Assembly (NCBI GenBank): GCA_900469955.1 | Contig: UBYX01000014.1 | Span: 62,001-126,000 of the forward strand | Origin: Hyphomicrobiales bacterium | GTDB lineage: Bacteria; Pseudomonadota; Alphaproteobacteria; Rhizobiales; Rhizobiaceae | Direction of reading: 5' to 3' | Length of the DNA: 64,000 bases | Part shown: in pieces, positions 45,844 through 54,936 of the stretch | Layout: each line of letters starts with the position of its first letter | Position numbering within the stretch: position 1 is the stretch's first letter | Position numbers and translations under genes: made by a program | Notes under the pieces: model-generated | The model's database searches: none | What the model saw: the letters and a program-made list of their open reading frames with translations, nothing else | Told to the model about the DNA's origin: nothing

Positions 45844-46839
45844 TCATGCGGCAGCGGAAAGTCTTTTGCGCGCCAGAAGCTCCACCGAGGCCAAGCGCTC
45901 GTCTGCGCCAACTGCTGGCGGTTCCAATATGAACTCCTCGATGCCGTGCAGCGTCGACAGGCGCGCAAGCTCCTCATGGATTTTTTCCGGCGTACCATGC
46001 AGGACGCTCGGCTTTCGCTCTTCGATCCGGTATTCCTTCGCTCCCGCTTGCCTTGCGAATTCTTCCGCCTGCTCACGACGCCCGAGGCTTACCGACTGGC
46101 CGTTGTCGAGAAAGACCTTGAAGACCCTGAGTTCCGAAATCCGCGCGGCCGCATAGGCAGCATTTTCCGAAGCATAGGCAGCAAGTGCCAGGATGGCGGA
46201 CCTGCCGCCGCTCTCCTTGCGGAACGCATCGAGGCTGAGCCGCAGGTTTTCCGGGTCGCCGTTGAGATGGCCGGCAAAGACGAAGTCCCAGCCATGGGAC
46301 GCAGCCAGACGCGCACTGTCCGGGCTGGCGCCAAGCAGGAAACGTTCGGCCGGGACCGGCGGCTTGGGTCCCGGGAAGGCTCGGACCTCGTCTGGGTTAT
46401 CAGCGAGCGCATTGTCAAGGAACGCAGTCAGGTCCGAAAGCTGAGCCTCGAATTCCGGCTTCTGCGATCGATAGGCCTGCAGGGCAGCCGTCGACCTCGG
46501 CAATCCCCCGGGGGTCTTGCCGATCCCGAGGTCGATACGCCCCGGCGCCAGCGACGACAGGAGGTTAAAGACCTCCGCGACCTTGTAGGGGCTGTAATGC
46601 TGCAGCATGACGCCGCCTGAGCCTACACGGATCCGGGACGTATTTGCCAATATCCAGGATACCAGTACCTCCGGCGCGGAACTTGCAAGTTCTGTCGTGC
46701 CATGATGCTCGGCAACCCAGAACCTGCGATAACCCAGTTCTTCTGCCTTCCTTGCCAGGTTGACGGTATTGGTAAGCGCCGCAACCGTGCCTTCGCCAGA
46801 CGCGATCGGGCTTTTGTCGAGAAGGCTTAGCGCGTACAT
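45844..46839 (-). CDS. LLM-class oxidoreductase, MsnO8-like
   Basis: 331 residues. ALSLLDKSPIASGEGT at the N terminus, then AEELGYRRFWVAEHHGTTELASSAPEVLV, RIRVGSGGVMLQHYSPYKVAEVFNLLSSLAPGRIDLGIGKTPGG in pieces: the MsnO8/short luciferase-like pattern. It is the first gene of the sulfur cluster, 21 bases before the NtaA-type gene. A second monooxygenase could widen substrate range, or act on a released aldehyde or thiol. Upstream bases 46840-46900 are AT-rich and probably hold the operon promoter. Confidence 0.87.
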   Translation of the reverse strand: MYALSLLDKSPIASGEGTVAALTNTVNLARKAEELGYRRFWVAEHHGTTELASSAPEVLVSWILANTSRIRVGSGGVMLQHYSPYKVAEVFNLLSSLAPGRIDLGIGKTPGGLPRSTAALQAYRSQKPEFEAQLSDLTAFLDNALADNPDEVRAFPGPKPPVPAERFLLGASPDSARLAASHGWDFVFAGHLNGDPENLRLSLDAFRKESGGRSAILALAAYASENAAYAAARISELRVFKVFLDNGQSVSLGRREQAEEFARQAGAKEYRIEERKPSVLHGTPEKIHEELARLSTLHGIEEFILEPPAVGADERLASVELLARKRLSAAA

Positions 46840-47030
46840 CCTGACCTCTAAGGTGAATCTGATCCCGCTCTATTTCTCTACGAATTTAGTAGATAAAGAA
46901 GGGCGATATTTCTGATTGCAGCCGGAAAGGAGGAAAATCCTTTTCCTTATCGCGAGGGCGATGCAGGCAACGGCCCGCGGCCTGCCTGCGCATCCACCTC
47001 ATGCAATCGCGCTACCTTGCCCACCTCTTC

Positions 47031-47648
47031 TCAGTCCGTCAGCCCTTTCATCACCAGTTTCAGATGCTCGTCGCGAAAGGCACGCCGGTTTACGCTATGA
47101 CGATCCTCGAACATGAGCTGGATTATCACCATGGCCAGCGCGGGCGACATCGTGACGTCCGCGAATTCGGCCGGCTTGCGGCTGAATTCCTGTGAAACTG
47201 CCCCATCGTCCAAGATCTCTTGAATTTTTCCGATGATGGGCGCGATGAACTCCTCATGATGACGATCGACCAGGTCCGGAAACCTTGCCCCTTCGGCGAT
47301 AACGAACCGTAAGAGTTCCCTGGTCTTTCGGTCGTCGACAATCTGGTCGTAGAGAAGTTCCAGGAATTGTTGTAGCCTTTCGCTTGGCCGTCCCTTGAGT
47401 GTTTCGGACGTCTCCAGCACTTTCCTGAAGGGTGCGGAAATATGCTGGATCATTGCTTCGAAGAGTTTTTCCTTGGTCTCGAAATAGACGTAGACTGTCC
47501 CTTTGGTAACACCGACCCTGTCGGCGACATCTTCTACCCTGGCTGCTGAGTAACCGTTTTTCACGAACTCCTCGAACGCCGCCTCGAGGATTTGCAGGGG
47601 TCGCAATGCCTTCTGTTCAGCGCGTGTCAATTTCTTTTCCTTGGGCAT
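47031..47648 (-). CDS. TetR-family transcriptional repressor
   Basis: 205 residues from ATG at 47648. The in-frame ATG at 47693 overlaps the operator and is unlikely to be used. Helix-turn-helix about 20-65: ILEAAFEEFVKNGYSAARVEDVADRVGVTKGTVYVYFETKEKLFEAMI in pieces, the textbook TetR/AcrR signature; the rest is the ligand-binding helical domain. Divergent from the adaptor-pump genes at 47751. A perfect half-site dyad lies between them (47693-47712), so it almost certainly represses the pump operon and itself. The effector is unknown. Confidence 0.92.
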   Translation of the reverse strand: MPKEKKLTRAEQKALRPLQILEAAFEEFVKNGYSAARVEDVADRVGVTKGTVYVYFETKEKLFEAMIQHISAPFRKVLETSETLKGRPSERLQQFLELLYDQIVDDRKTRELLRFVIAEGARFPDLVDRHHEEFIAPIIGKIQEILDDGAVSQEFSRKPAEFADVTMSPALAMVIIQLMFEDRHSVNRRAFRDEHLKLVMKGLTD

Positions 47649-47692
47649 TTTGCTCACTTCCTCCACGACGGACGTGGTCAGCCTTGAATCCA

Positions 47693-47712
47693 TTGACTAA
47701 CACGTCAGTCAA
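47693..47712. promoter_or_regulatory. TetR operator: TTGACT-N8-AGTCAA dyad
   Basis: TTGACT (47693-47698) and AGTCAA (47707-47712) are perfect inverted repeats, and inner bases also pair (TTGACTnACnnGTnAGTCAA). It lies 44 bases upstream of the TetR start and 38 before the adaptor gene, with TAATAT at 47713-47718 as a possible -10. This is a typical AcrR/AmeR-class operator. Confidence 0.8.
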
Positions 47713-47750
47713 TAATATAGACGGGGCCATGGACAGCAAGAGGTCTTCCA

Positions 47751-48827
47751 ATGAAACGCGTTCTTGCCGCGGCGGTGCTTTCTAGCCTCGCTTTACTATC
47801 ATCATGCAGCGAACAACAAGGGCCGCCGGAAACGGCCCCGAGGCGGGTAACGGTTGCCACAGCGACGGAACAACCGCTGACCCATGGTGGGAGCATCACA
47901 GGCGAGATCCGAGCGAGGGTGCAGAGCGACCTTTCGTTCCGGGTGAGCGGCAAGATCATCGAGCGGCTCGCGGATGTTGGAGCATCGGTCAAAGCCGGCC
48001 AACTCCTCGCCCGGATCGACGCGGAAGAGCAGCGAGCCGATCTCGAAGTCGCGGTGGCGAATCTGGAAGCGGCCGTGGCGCAGCAGACGCAGGCGCAACT
48101 CGCCTTTGACCGCCAGCAAAATCTGTTTCGGACGCAGGTTACCACGCGCGCCGCGCTCGACCAGGCCCAAGAGGTCCTGCTTACAGCACAAGGCAGCGCA
48201 AAATCAGCACAGGCCCAGCTGGAAACAGCCAAGGACGCGGTCTCGTTTACCGAGCTTCGCGCTGATGCCGACGGGGTGATCACCGCCCGAAACGCCGAGG
48301 TTGGCCAAGTGGCGCAGGCAGCGCAGGTCGTCTTCACACTGGCCCACGATGGCCCGCGCGACGCTGTATTCGACGTCGTCGAGACGCTTTTTCTGGGACG
48401 GGAAATAGAGCCATCGGTAACTGTCAAACTGTTGTCGGACCCAGCTCGACAGGCTGATGCCAGAGTGCGTGAGGTTTCTCCGACGATTGATCCCTCCACA
48501 GGCACGGTCAAGGTCAAGCTTAGCTTGAACAGCAATACGTCGATGCCGCTTGGAGCTCCTGTTGCCGGATCCTTCCGCTACAAGCCACTCAGCATGATCC
48601 AGCTTCCCTGGTCGGCGATGACCTCCAAGGGCGGAATGCCGGCTGTCTGGGTGGTGGATCCGGGCTCGTCGAAAATTTCCCTGCGAGCGATCGAGGTCGA
48701 AGGATATCAGACCAATAGCTTCACCATAATAACGGGCGTGTCGGCCGGCGACATCATCGTTTCGGAGGGCACCAAGTTCCTCAGGCCGAACGAGGTTGTT
48801 TCCTACGAAGGGGGAGCTGCAAGATGA
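47751..48827 (+). CDS. RND efflux adaptor lipoprotein (first)
   Basis: 358 residues. The lipoprotein signal ends LSSC (C20), so it is anchored by lipid. Adaptor fold: barrel-lipoyl start SGKIIERLADVGASVKAGQLLARID, coiled coil about 85-145 rich in A/Q/E, second lipoyl half TELRADADGVITARNAEVGQVAQAAQ. ATGA overlap with the next adaptor gene. First gene of the TetR-controlled pump operon. Confidence 0.9.
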   Translation: MKRVLAAAVLSSLALLSSCSEQQGPPETAPRRVTVATATEQPLTHGGSITGEIRARVQSDLSFRVSGKIIERLADVGASVKAGQLLARIDAEEQRADLEVAVANLEAAVAQQTQAQLAFDRQQNLFRTQVTTRAALDQAQEVLLTAQGSAKSAQAQLETAKDAVSFTELRADADGVITARNAEVGQVAQAAQVVFTLAHDGPRDAVFDVVETLFLGREIEPSVTVKLLSDPARQADARVREVSPTIDPSTGTVKVKLSLNSNTSMPLGAPVAGSFRYKPLSMIQLPWSAMTSKGGMPAVWVVDPGSSKISLRAIEVEGYQTNSFTIITGVSAGDIIVSEGTKFLRPNEVVSYEGGAAR

Positions 48828-49909
48828 TCGCTCGCATCAAAATGGTCGCTCTGCTGCTCGCTACAACGTCTCTTGCGTCATGCCAGGACCACGACGAAGC
48901 CGTGCAGGAAGCACCTCGTCCCGTGCTTTCCATCGTCGCCAAGCAGACGCCGGCCGCTTCGCTTCGGCTGACGGGAACAGTCGAGCCAAGAATAGAGACG
49001 GAGCTTGGCTTTCGGGTGCTCGGAAGGGTTATCGCCCGGAATGTTGGCGTCGGAGATCTGGTCAAAAGGGGCGATGTCGTCGCGGCGATTGATCCATTGG
49101 CGCTTGAGCTCGCGGTTCGCAGCGCGCAATCCGACCTTTCGAATGCGCAGGCTCAGCTGCGCAACGCAAACACCACGGAGCAACGCCAAAGGGCCCTCGC
49201 CGAAGCTCGTTCAGGTACCGAAGCCGCGCTCGAAGAGGCTGAACAGGGCCGACGCAGTGCAGCGGCAAGCGTTGCGAAAGCACAGGCCAATCTTAACAAG
49301 GCGGAAGAGCAACTGGGCTACGCACAGCTGCGCGCGGAATTTGATGGCGTGGTCACAGCAACGTCAGCAGAAGTCGGCCAGGTCGTATCTGCCGGCCAGG
49401 TTGTCGTGACGATCGCCCGACCGGATGAGCGTGACGCCGTCGTTGATGTCCCTCAAAGCGCAGCGGAGCAACTGAAAACCGGAGAGCCGTTCGAAATCAC
49501 ACTGCAGCTCGATCCGGCTATCGCCACAAGCGGCGTCGTACGGGAGATCGCCCCGGAGGCCGAAACGGTGACACGAACGCGCAGGACCAAGATCCGCCTC
49601 CTTGATCCCCCGACGGCGTTTCGGTTGGGTTCGGTCATCACAGCCGCGGCAACCATCTCGGACGAACCGCAGATCCTTTTGCCGGCTTCCGCGGTTCTCA
49701 AGGCGGAAAGCTCCACGAGCGTATGGATCGTGGATACCGCTTCAGCGAAGGTCACGCGCCGAGCCGTAAAGGTGGGAGGTGAGATCGTCGACGGAGGGAC
49801 GGTCCAGGTGACGGAAGGCGTTGCACCGGGGGACCGGATCGTGATCGCCGGCGTCGACAAACTGAAGGATGGCCAGCCCATCAGAATCGACCAGGAGGTC
49901 AGCGAGTGA
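48824..49909 (+). CDS. RND efflux adaptor lipoprotein (second)
   Basis: 361 residues. The lipoprotein signal ends LASC (C20). Similar order to the first adaptor: ETELGFRVLGRVIARNVGVGDLVKRGDVVAAIDP, alpha-hairpin about 85-150, YAQLRAEFDGVVTATSAEVGQVVSAGQVV. Overlaps both neighbours by 4 bases (ATGA, GTGA). Two adaptors before one pump occur in MdtABC-like and rhizobial systems and may form a mixed hexamer. Confidence 0.9.
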   Translation: MIARIKMVALLLATTSLASCQDHDEAVQEAPRPVLSIVAKQTPAASLRLTGTVEPRIETELGFRVLGRVIARNVGVGDLVKRGDVVAAIDPLALELAVRSAQSDLSNAQAQLRNANTTEQRQRALAEARSGTEAALEEAEQGRRSAAASVAKAQANLNKAEEQLGYAQLRAEFDGVVTATSAEVGQVVSAGQVVVTIARPDERDAVVDVPQSAAEQLKTGEPFEITLQLDPAIATSGVVREIAPEAETVTRTRRTKIRLLDPPTAFRLGSVITAAATISDEPQILLPASAVLKAESSTSVWIVDTASAKVTRRAVKVGGEIVDGGTVQVTEGVAPGDRIVIAGVDKLKDGQPIRIDQEVSE

Positions 49910-52900
49910 AGAAGTTCAACCTTTCCGACTGGGCGCTCGAGCATCGGTCGCTCGTCTGGTACTTCATGCTGGTCTTTGTTCTTGCCGGCACATTCTCCTA
50001 CCTTAATCTTGGACGTGAGGAAGACCCGAACTTCACCATCAAGACGATGGTGATCAACGCACGGTGGCCAGGTGCGTCGGCGGAAGAAGTGGCTCGCCAA
50101 GTTACCGACAGGATCGAAAAGAAGCTCGAGGAGCTCGACAGCCTCGATTATGTCCGGAGCCAAACAGTCGCCGGCCAGACGACCATATTCGTCGAACTGC
50201 TGCCCACCACCAAGGCGCGGGACGTCGAACCCACATGGGTGCGAGTCCGCAATATGATCGGCGATATCAAGGGTGAATTCCCCAGTGGCGTGGTCGGGCC
50301 GTTCTTCAATGACCGCTTCGGCGACGTCTTCGGCAACATCTTCGCCTTCACCAGCGATGGCCTCACGCCAAGGCAGTTGCGCGATCTGGTCGAAGATGCC
50401 CGCGCCAAAGTGCTGACGGTCGACAATGTTGGCAAGGTCGACGTGATCGGGGCCCAGGACGAAGCCATTTATCTCGAGTTTTCGACGCGCCAGATCGCGG
50501 CGCTCGGGATCGACCGCCAGGCGGTTATCCAAACCCTTCAGGCACAAAATGCCGTAACGCAATCTGGCTTCGTCAATGCCGGGCCAGAACGCATCGCTCT
50601 GCGTGTGGGCGGGCAGTTCACGTCCGAGGAGAGCCTGAGGTCGATAAATTTGCGCATTAACGAGCGCTTCTTCCCATTGACTGACATAGCCACGATCACG
50701 CGGGGTTATGTGGATCCGCCTTCGTCGTTGTTCCGGTTCAACGGCCAGCCAGCGATCGGCCTGGCCATCGGCATGAAAGCCGGGGCCAATCTCCTTGAGT
50801 TCGGTGAAGCACTGGACGCTCAGATGCAGCGGATCGTGGCGGACCTCCCCATCGGTGTGGATGTGAGCCGTGTGTCGGACCAGCCGGCCGTCGTCGACGA
50901 GGCGGTTTCAGGTTTTACCCGCGCGCTGTTTGAGGCCATTGCCATTGTCCTCGTCATCAGTTTCATCAGCCTTGGACTTCGAGCCGGCATGGTGGTCGCG
51001 ATCTCCATCCCGCTCGTGCTCGCCATCACCTTCGTTTACATGGAATATTCTGGGATCTCGCTCCAGCGCATTTGCTCGGCGCGCTGATTATCGCGCTTGG
51101 TCTGCTCGTCGACGATGCCATGATCGCCGTGGAGATGATGGTTGCGCGGCTCGAGGCGGGTGACGACCTGCGAAAAGCGGCGACCCATGTCTACACTTCG
51201 ACGGCCTTTCCAATGCTGACTGGTACCTTGGTGACCGTCGCCGGTTTTATTCCCGTCGGCTTGAATAACAGCGCGGCAGGCGAGTTCACCTTCACGCTGT
51301 TTGTCGTCATCGCGGTGTCGCTGATTGTATCGTGGATCGTGGCGGTCCTGTTCACACCTCTTCTCGGCGTGGCGATTCTCCCGAAAACCATGAAATCACA
51401 CCACGAGAAGAAGGGCCGTTTTGCCTCAGCCTTCTCTAGGATCCTTGGATTGGCCATGCGGTGGCGATGGGCCACGATCATATTGACCATCGCGGTGTTT
51501 GGGCTCTCTGTCGGAGCCCTCGGACTGGTGCAACAGCAGTTCTTCCCGGCATCAGACCGTGTCGAATTGATCGTCGACTGGAACCTTCCGCAGAACAGCT
51601 CGATTGCCGAGACCAACCGGCAGATTGCCAAGTTCGAAAAGGAGATGCTGGCGAGCAATCAGGACATCCACCATTGGACAAGCTACGTGGGACAGGGTGC
51701 GCCTCGCTTTATCCTGTCCTTCGACGTCCAGACACCTGACGTTACTTTCGGTCAGACGGTCATCGTCACCAAAGGTCTCGACGTCCGCGACAGGTTACGG
51801 ACGGAGCTGCAGGACTATCTCACGCGGACCTTCCCCGGTACGGACGCTTTCGTAAAGCTGCTGGACATCGGCCCCCCGGTCGGAAAGCCTGTGCAGTATC
51901 GTGTCAGCGGCCCGGACGTCCAGAAGCTCCGCGAACTCTCCCAGCAGTTCGCATCGATTGTCGGCGGCCATCCGCTGCTCTCCAACATGGTCTTCGACTG
52001 GAACGAGCCTTCCAGAGTCGTCAAGGTCGATGTCCTGCAGGACAAGGCGCGCCAGCTTGGTGTGTCCTCGGAAGACATTGCCACCGTGCTGAACAGCATC
52101 GTTGAAGGATCGTCCGCCACGCAGGTGCGCGACAACATCTATCTGATTGATGTGATCGGCCGGGCGGCTGCATCGGAGCGCGGGTCCATTGAAACCCTGC
52201 AGAACCTGCAGTTGCCGACATCGAACGGAAAATCCGTACCGCTGTCGGCTGTCGCCAACTTCCGCTACGAGCTGGAACAGCCGACCATCTGGCGCCGCGA
52301 CCGTATCCCAACCATCACCGTCAAGGCAGCAGTCGTCGGACCGACCCAGCCCGCGACGATCGTGGAACAGCTGCGCCCACAGGTGGAGGCGTTCCAGAAG
52401 GGCCTTCCCGCCGGCTATAGGGTGGAGATCGGAGGATCGGTGGAATCGAGTGCGGACGCCCAAGGACCCATCGTCGCGGTTGCCCCCCTGATGCTATTCG
52501 TCATGGCGACGATCCTGATGATCCAGCTTCAGAGTTTCAGCAGGCTCTTCCTGGTGTTTGCAGTCGCACCGACTGCGCTAATCGGCGTGGTCGCAGCACT
52601 GCTCCTGAGCCATGCGCCGATGGGTTTCGTTGCGATCCTGGGCGTGCTGGCGCTGATCGGCATCCTGATCCGAAACTCGGTGATCCTGGTTGTCCAGATA
52701 GAGACGCTTCGACGGGAGGGCATTCCTGCCTGGCAGGCCGTCATCGAAGCAACCGAGCATCGCATGCGACCGATCATGCTGACTGCCGCGGCGGCAACTC
52801 TGGCTCTGATCCCGATTTCGAGGGAGATATTCTGGGGTCCTATGGCCTACGCGATGATGGGCGGCATCGTCGTCGGCACGGCGCTAACCCTCCTCTTCCT

Positions 52901-52976
52901 CCCCGCACTCTATGTCGCATGGTTCCGGATCCCCAGGGAGGAAGCCGTTCATTCCGACGGCGCGGCGAAGGCATGA
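49906..52976 (+). pseudogene. RND efflux permease split by a one-base deletion
   Basis: Two consecutive frames together encode one full RND pump of about 1023 residues. Frame 1 (GTG 49906 to stop 51087) covers TM1, the first porter domain (WPGASAEEVARQVTDRIEKKLEELD) and helices 2-3, then reads GISLQRI and turns into CSAR-stop. Frame 2 (from about 51073 to 52976) resumes with LGALIIALGLLVDDAMIAVEMMVARLE, including the Asp-Asp proton relay, and runs to the end. Total length is one base short of a multiple of three, so a base is missing near 51073. Either a recent inactivating deletion or a sequencing error. In the usual proton-relay lysine region it has LIRNSVILVVQIE. Confidence 0.88.
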
Positions 52977-53158
52977 GATCGAGATGTGAACATCATCTGA
53001 CCCGATGGCTGCCACCACGAACACAAGAGCTGCCTTCCCCCTGTCGGACCAAGCGTTCAGATGATCTTTCGACCTGAGGCCTGGCTGCCTGAAGCCGGCT
53101 CTCCCTTGGCTCTTCTAAAATGAGATCAATGACGAAACGTTCTTCAAAGGAAGCTTTC

Positions 53159-54268
53159 ATGCCGATGTGCCGCCTCGTGGCCGCTGTCGGCATGATGTTT
53201 TTGACCGCTTGTGCCACGAGACCGTCGCCTGATGTCCTCCGTCCGGTTCATCTGGATGGGGGCACCTCGCAACCCATCACCATTCTGGCTGCGACAAACA
53301 GAAAAAAGGATGTCGCACGGGGCGGATTTGGAAGCACCTGGGCCGCGAGCATGACGTTCGAGCAGTACATGTTTTCGGTTCCTCGCGATAGAAGGGACAC
53401 CGCGATCACCTATCCGACCTCGAAACCGAATCCCGATCGACAGTTTGTGGTGACGCGGCGGAAGCAACTATCGAATGATGAGTTTGTGCGGGAGGCAATA
53501 CGCTCAGCGCAGTTTGACGGCGCCGTCGGAATCTTCGTGCACGGTTACAACTATAGCTATCAGGAAGCTCTGTTTCGGACGGCTCAAATAGCCGCCGACG
53601 CGAAAATGCCGGGCGCGCCGATCTTGTTCTCCTGGCCCTCGGCAGCGGCGGTCACCGGATATATAGCCGATCGGGACGCAGCCTTGGCTTCCCGCAGCGA
53701 GCTCGACACTCTGGTAAAGTCGCTCTCTGAATCGAGGAAGGTCACACGCATCATCCTCTTCGGGCACAGCATGGGCGGGTTCCTGGTCATGGAGGCAGTA
53801 CGCCAGCTCAAACTGCAGCACCGCGAGGATGTGATAGACAAGCTGGCGGTGATCCTGGGCGCGCCGGATGTCGATGTGGACGTATTTAGGTCACAGCTAA
53901 AGGATATCGGGAAAATGGCGACGCCGATAACCCTTCTTGTCTCCAAGGATGACCGCGCGCTTACAGCCTCAAGTCTTATAGCCGGGGAGCGGGCGCGTGT
54001 CGGGCGTGTGGACATCGACGAGCCTTTCATTCAGGAAGCTATCGTGAAGGAGGGGCTCCGGGTAATCGACATCACCTCCGTCCGCGGATCGGACGGACTG
54101 GGCCATGACCGCTACGCGTCACTTGCCAGGTTCGGTGCCCAGCTTGCCGCTTTCGAATCCCGCAGCGGATCGAATGCCGGCGACATTGGCGCCTTTGTTT
54201 TCGATGCGGCCGGCAGTGTAGTGGCGAGCCCCTTCCGCTTGCTCGGACGTGTCACTGCTTCGCGTTGA
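53159..54268 (+). CDS. Lipoprotein alpha/beta hydrolase (DUF900/COG4782-like)
   Basis: 369 residues from ATG 53159 (AAGGAAG upstream). The signal ends FLTAC, a lipobox, so a membrane-anchored periplasmic lipoprotein. Alpha/beta hydrolase core: IFVHGYNYSYQEALFRTAQIA (oxyanion region), ILFSWPSAAAVTGYIADRDAA, and the nucleophile elbow FGHSMGGFLVMEAVRQ. The final His would be in GLGHDRYAS. This class includes putative esterases of unknown substrate. Stands alone, convergent with two small unknown genes. Confidence 0.85.
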   Translation: MPMCRLVAAVGMMFLTACATRPSPDVLRPVHLDGGTSQPITILAATNRKKDVARGGFGSTWAASMTFEQYMFSVPRDRRDTAITYPTSKPNPDRQFVVTRRKQLSNDEFVREAIRSAQFDGAVGIFVHGYNYSYQEALFRTAQIAADAKMPGAPILFSWPSAAAVTGYIADRDAALASRSELDTLVKSLSESRKVTRIILFGHSMGGFLVMEAVRQLKLQHREDVIDKLAVILGAPDVDVDVFRSQLKDIGKMATPITLLVSKDDRALTASSLIAGERARVGRVDIDEPFIQEAIVKEGLRVIDITSVRGSDGLGHDRYASLARFGAQLAAFESRSGSNAGDIGAFVFDAAGSVVASPFRLLGRVTASR

Positions 54269-54284
54269 AAAATATCCACCGAGG

Positions 54285-54533
54285 TCAAAGCGACTCTTTG
54301 AGCCCACCTGATCGCTCTGCCCCGGCGGTTGCCCGATCCAGCCTGTCGAGCAGGTTTTGGAACATTTTGTCCGAATCCTGGGGAACGCCGAAGGCAGGCA
54401 ACCTCTTGAGTTGCTTTGCCACCGTCGGATCGCCTGCATAGCGCAAGACCAGTTGCGACAGCTCGTTGTGAGTTCCTGTTTCCATGACCGCAAGAACCCC
54501 GGGAGCCCGAATATGTTCCGCAATTTTCGACAT
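54285..54533 (-). CDS. Small hypothetical protein
   Basis: 82 residues, acidic/polar with a helix-rich look (NELSQLVLRYAGDPTVAKQLKRLPAFGVPQDSD). No domain recognised. It lies 55 bases after the small membrane protein gene on the same strand. A GAGG site is about 16 bases upstream of the ATG, rather far, so the gene is plausible but unproven. Two longer frames overlap it and have worse composition. Confidence 0.45.
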   Translation of the reverse strand: MSKIAEHIRAPGVLAVMETGTHNELSQLVLRYAGDPTVAKQLKRLPAFGVPQDSDKMFQNLLDRLDRATAGAERSGGLKESL

Positions 54534-54588
54534 CGGAGCGGAAGTGAAGCCTCAAGTTTGCGGATATCCACGTTCGCCGAACCGGGGG

Positions 54589-54891
54589 TTACGCGTCCTC
54601 GCCGGCTCCGTTCAAGGCATTCAGGAGGATTTTGCAGTGCGGGTCCTGGCTATCCAAAAGCTCGGTTGGCGAGGTGTTGCCGATTGCTATGCTGACGACA
54701 TTACTCATTGCCCAACCGTAGTCACCGGCGGCTCGTTCGATGAGTCGAGGGCCTTGTGTCATCAAACAGTCCTGAGACTGACGGACAATCTCAACGGGAA
54801 GCCTCGCGCGCTCGGCCTGCTCCTGAAGCTGTCCTTGCAGAGGATCGACGACGAGGATGGCAAAGATCCAGCCAATGAAATCCGAGATCAT
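54589..54891 (-). CDS. Small hypothetical protein with N-terminal hydrophobic segment
   Basis: 100 residues starting MISDFIGWIFAILVVDPLQG, probably a signal anchor, followed by a soluble amphipathic part (LQEQAERARLPVEIVRQSQDCL, DYGWAMSNVVSIAIG). A good AAGGA site precedes the ATG. Unknown family. Lies 45 bases after the TerC gene on the same strand, possibly co-transcribed. Confidence 0.6.
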   Translation of the reverse strand: MISDFIGWIFAILVVDPLQGQLQEQAERARLPVEIVRQSQDCLMTQGPRLIERAAGDYGWAMSNVVSIAIGNTSPTELLDSQDPHCKILLNALNGAGEDA

Positions 54892-54936
54892 ATTTGTTTC
54901 CTTTGTTCAGTTAACCGTCGCTATGCTGATGGCCGG

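Noticed and set aside
46963..46989. Hairpin GCAGGCA/TGCCTGC after the TetR gene as terminator
   Set aside because: It has a 13-base loop, no T tract on the proper side, and lies 42 bases beyond the stop; too weak to list.
51060..51090. Programmed ribosomal frameshift in the RND pump
   Set aside because: No slippery heptamer or following pseudoknot is evident, and RND pumps are not known to use it; a deletion or sequencing error is simpler.
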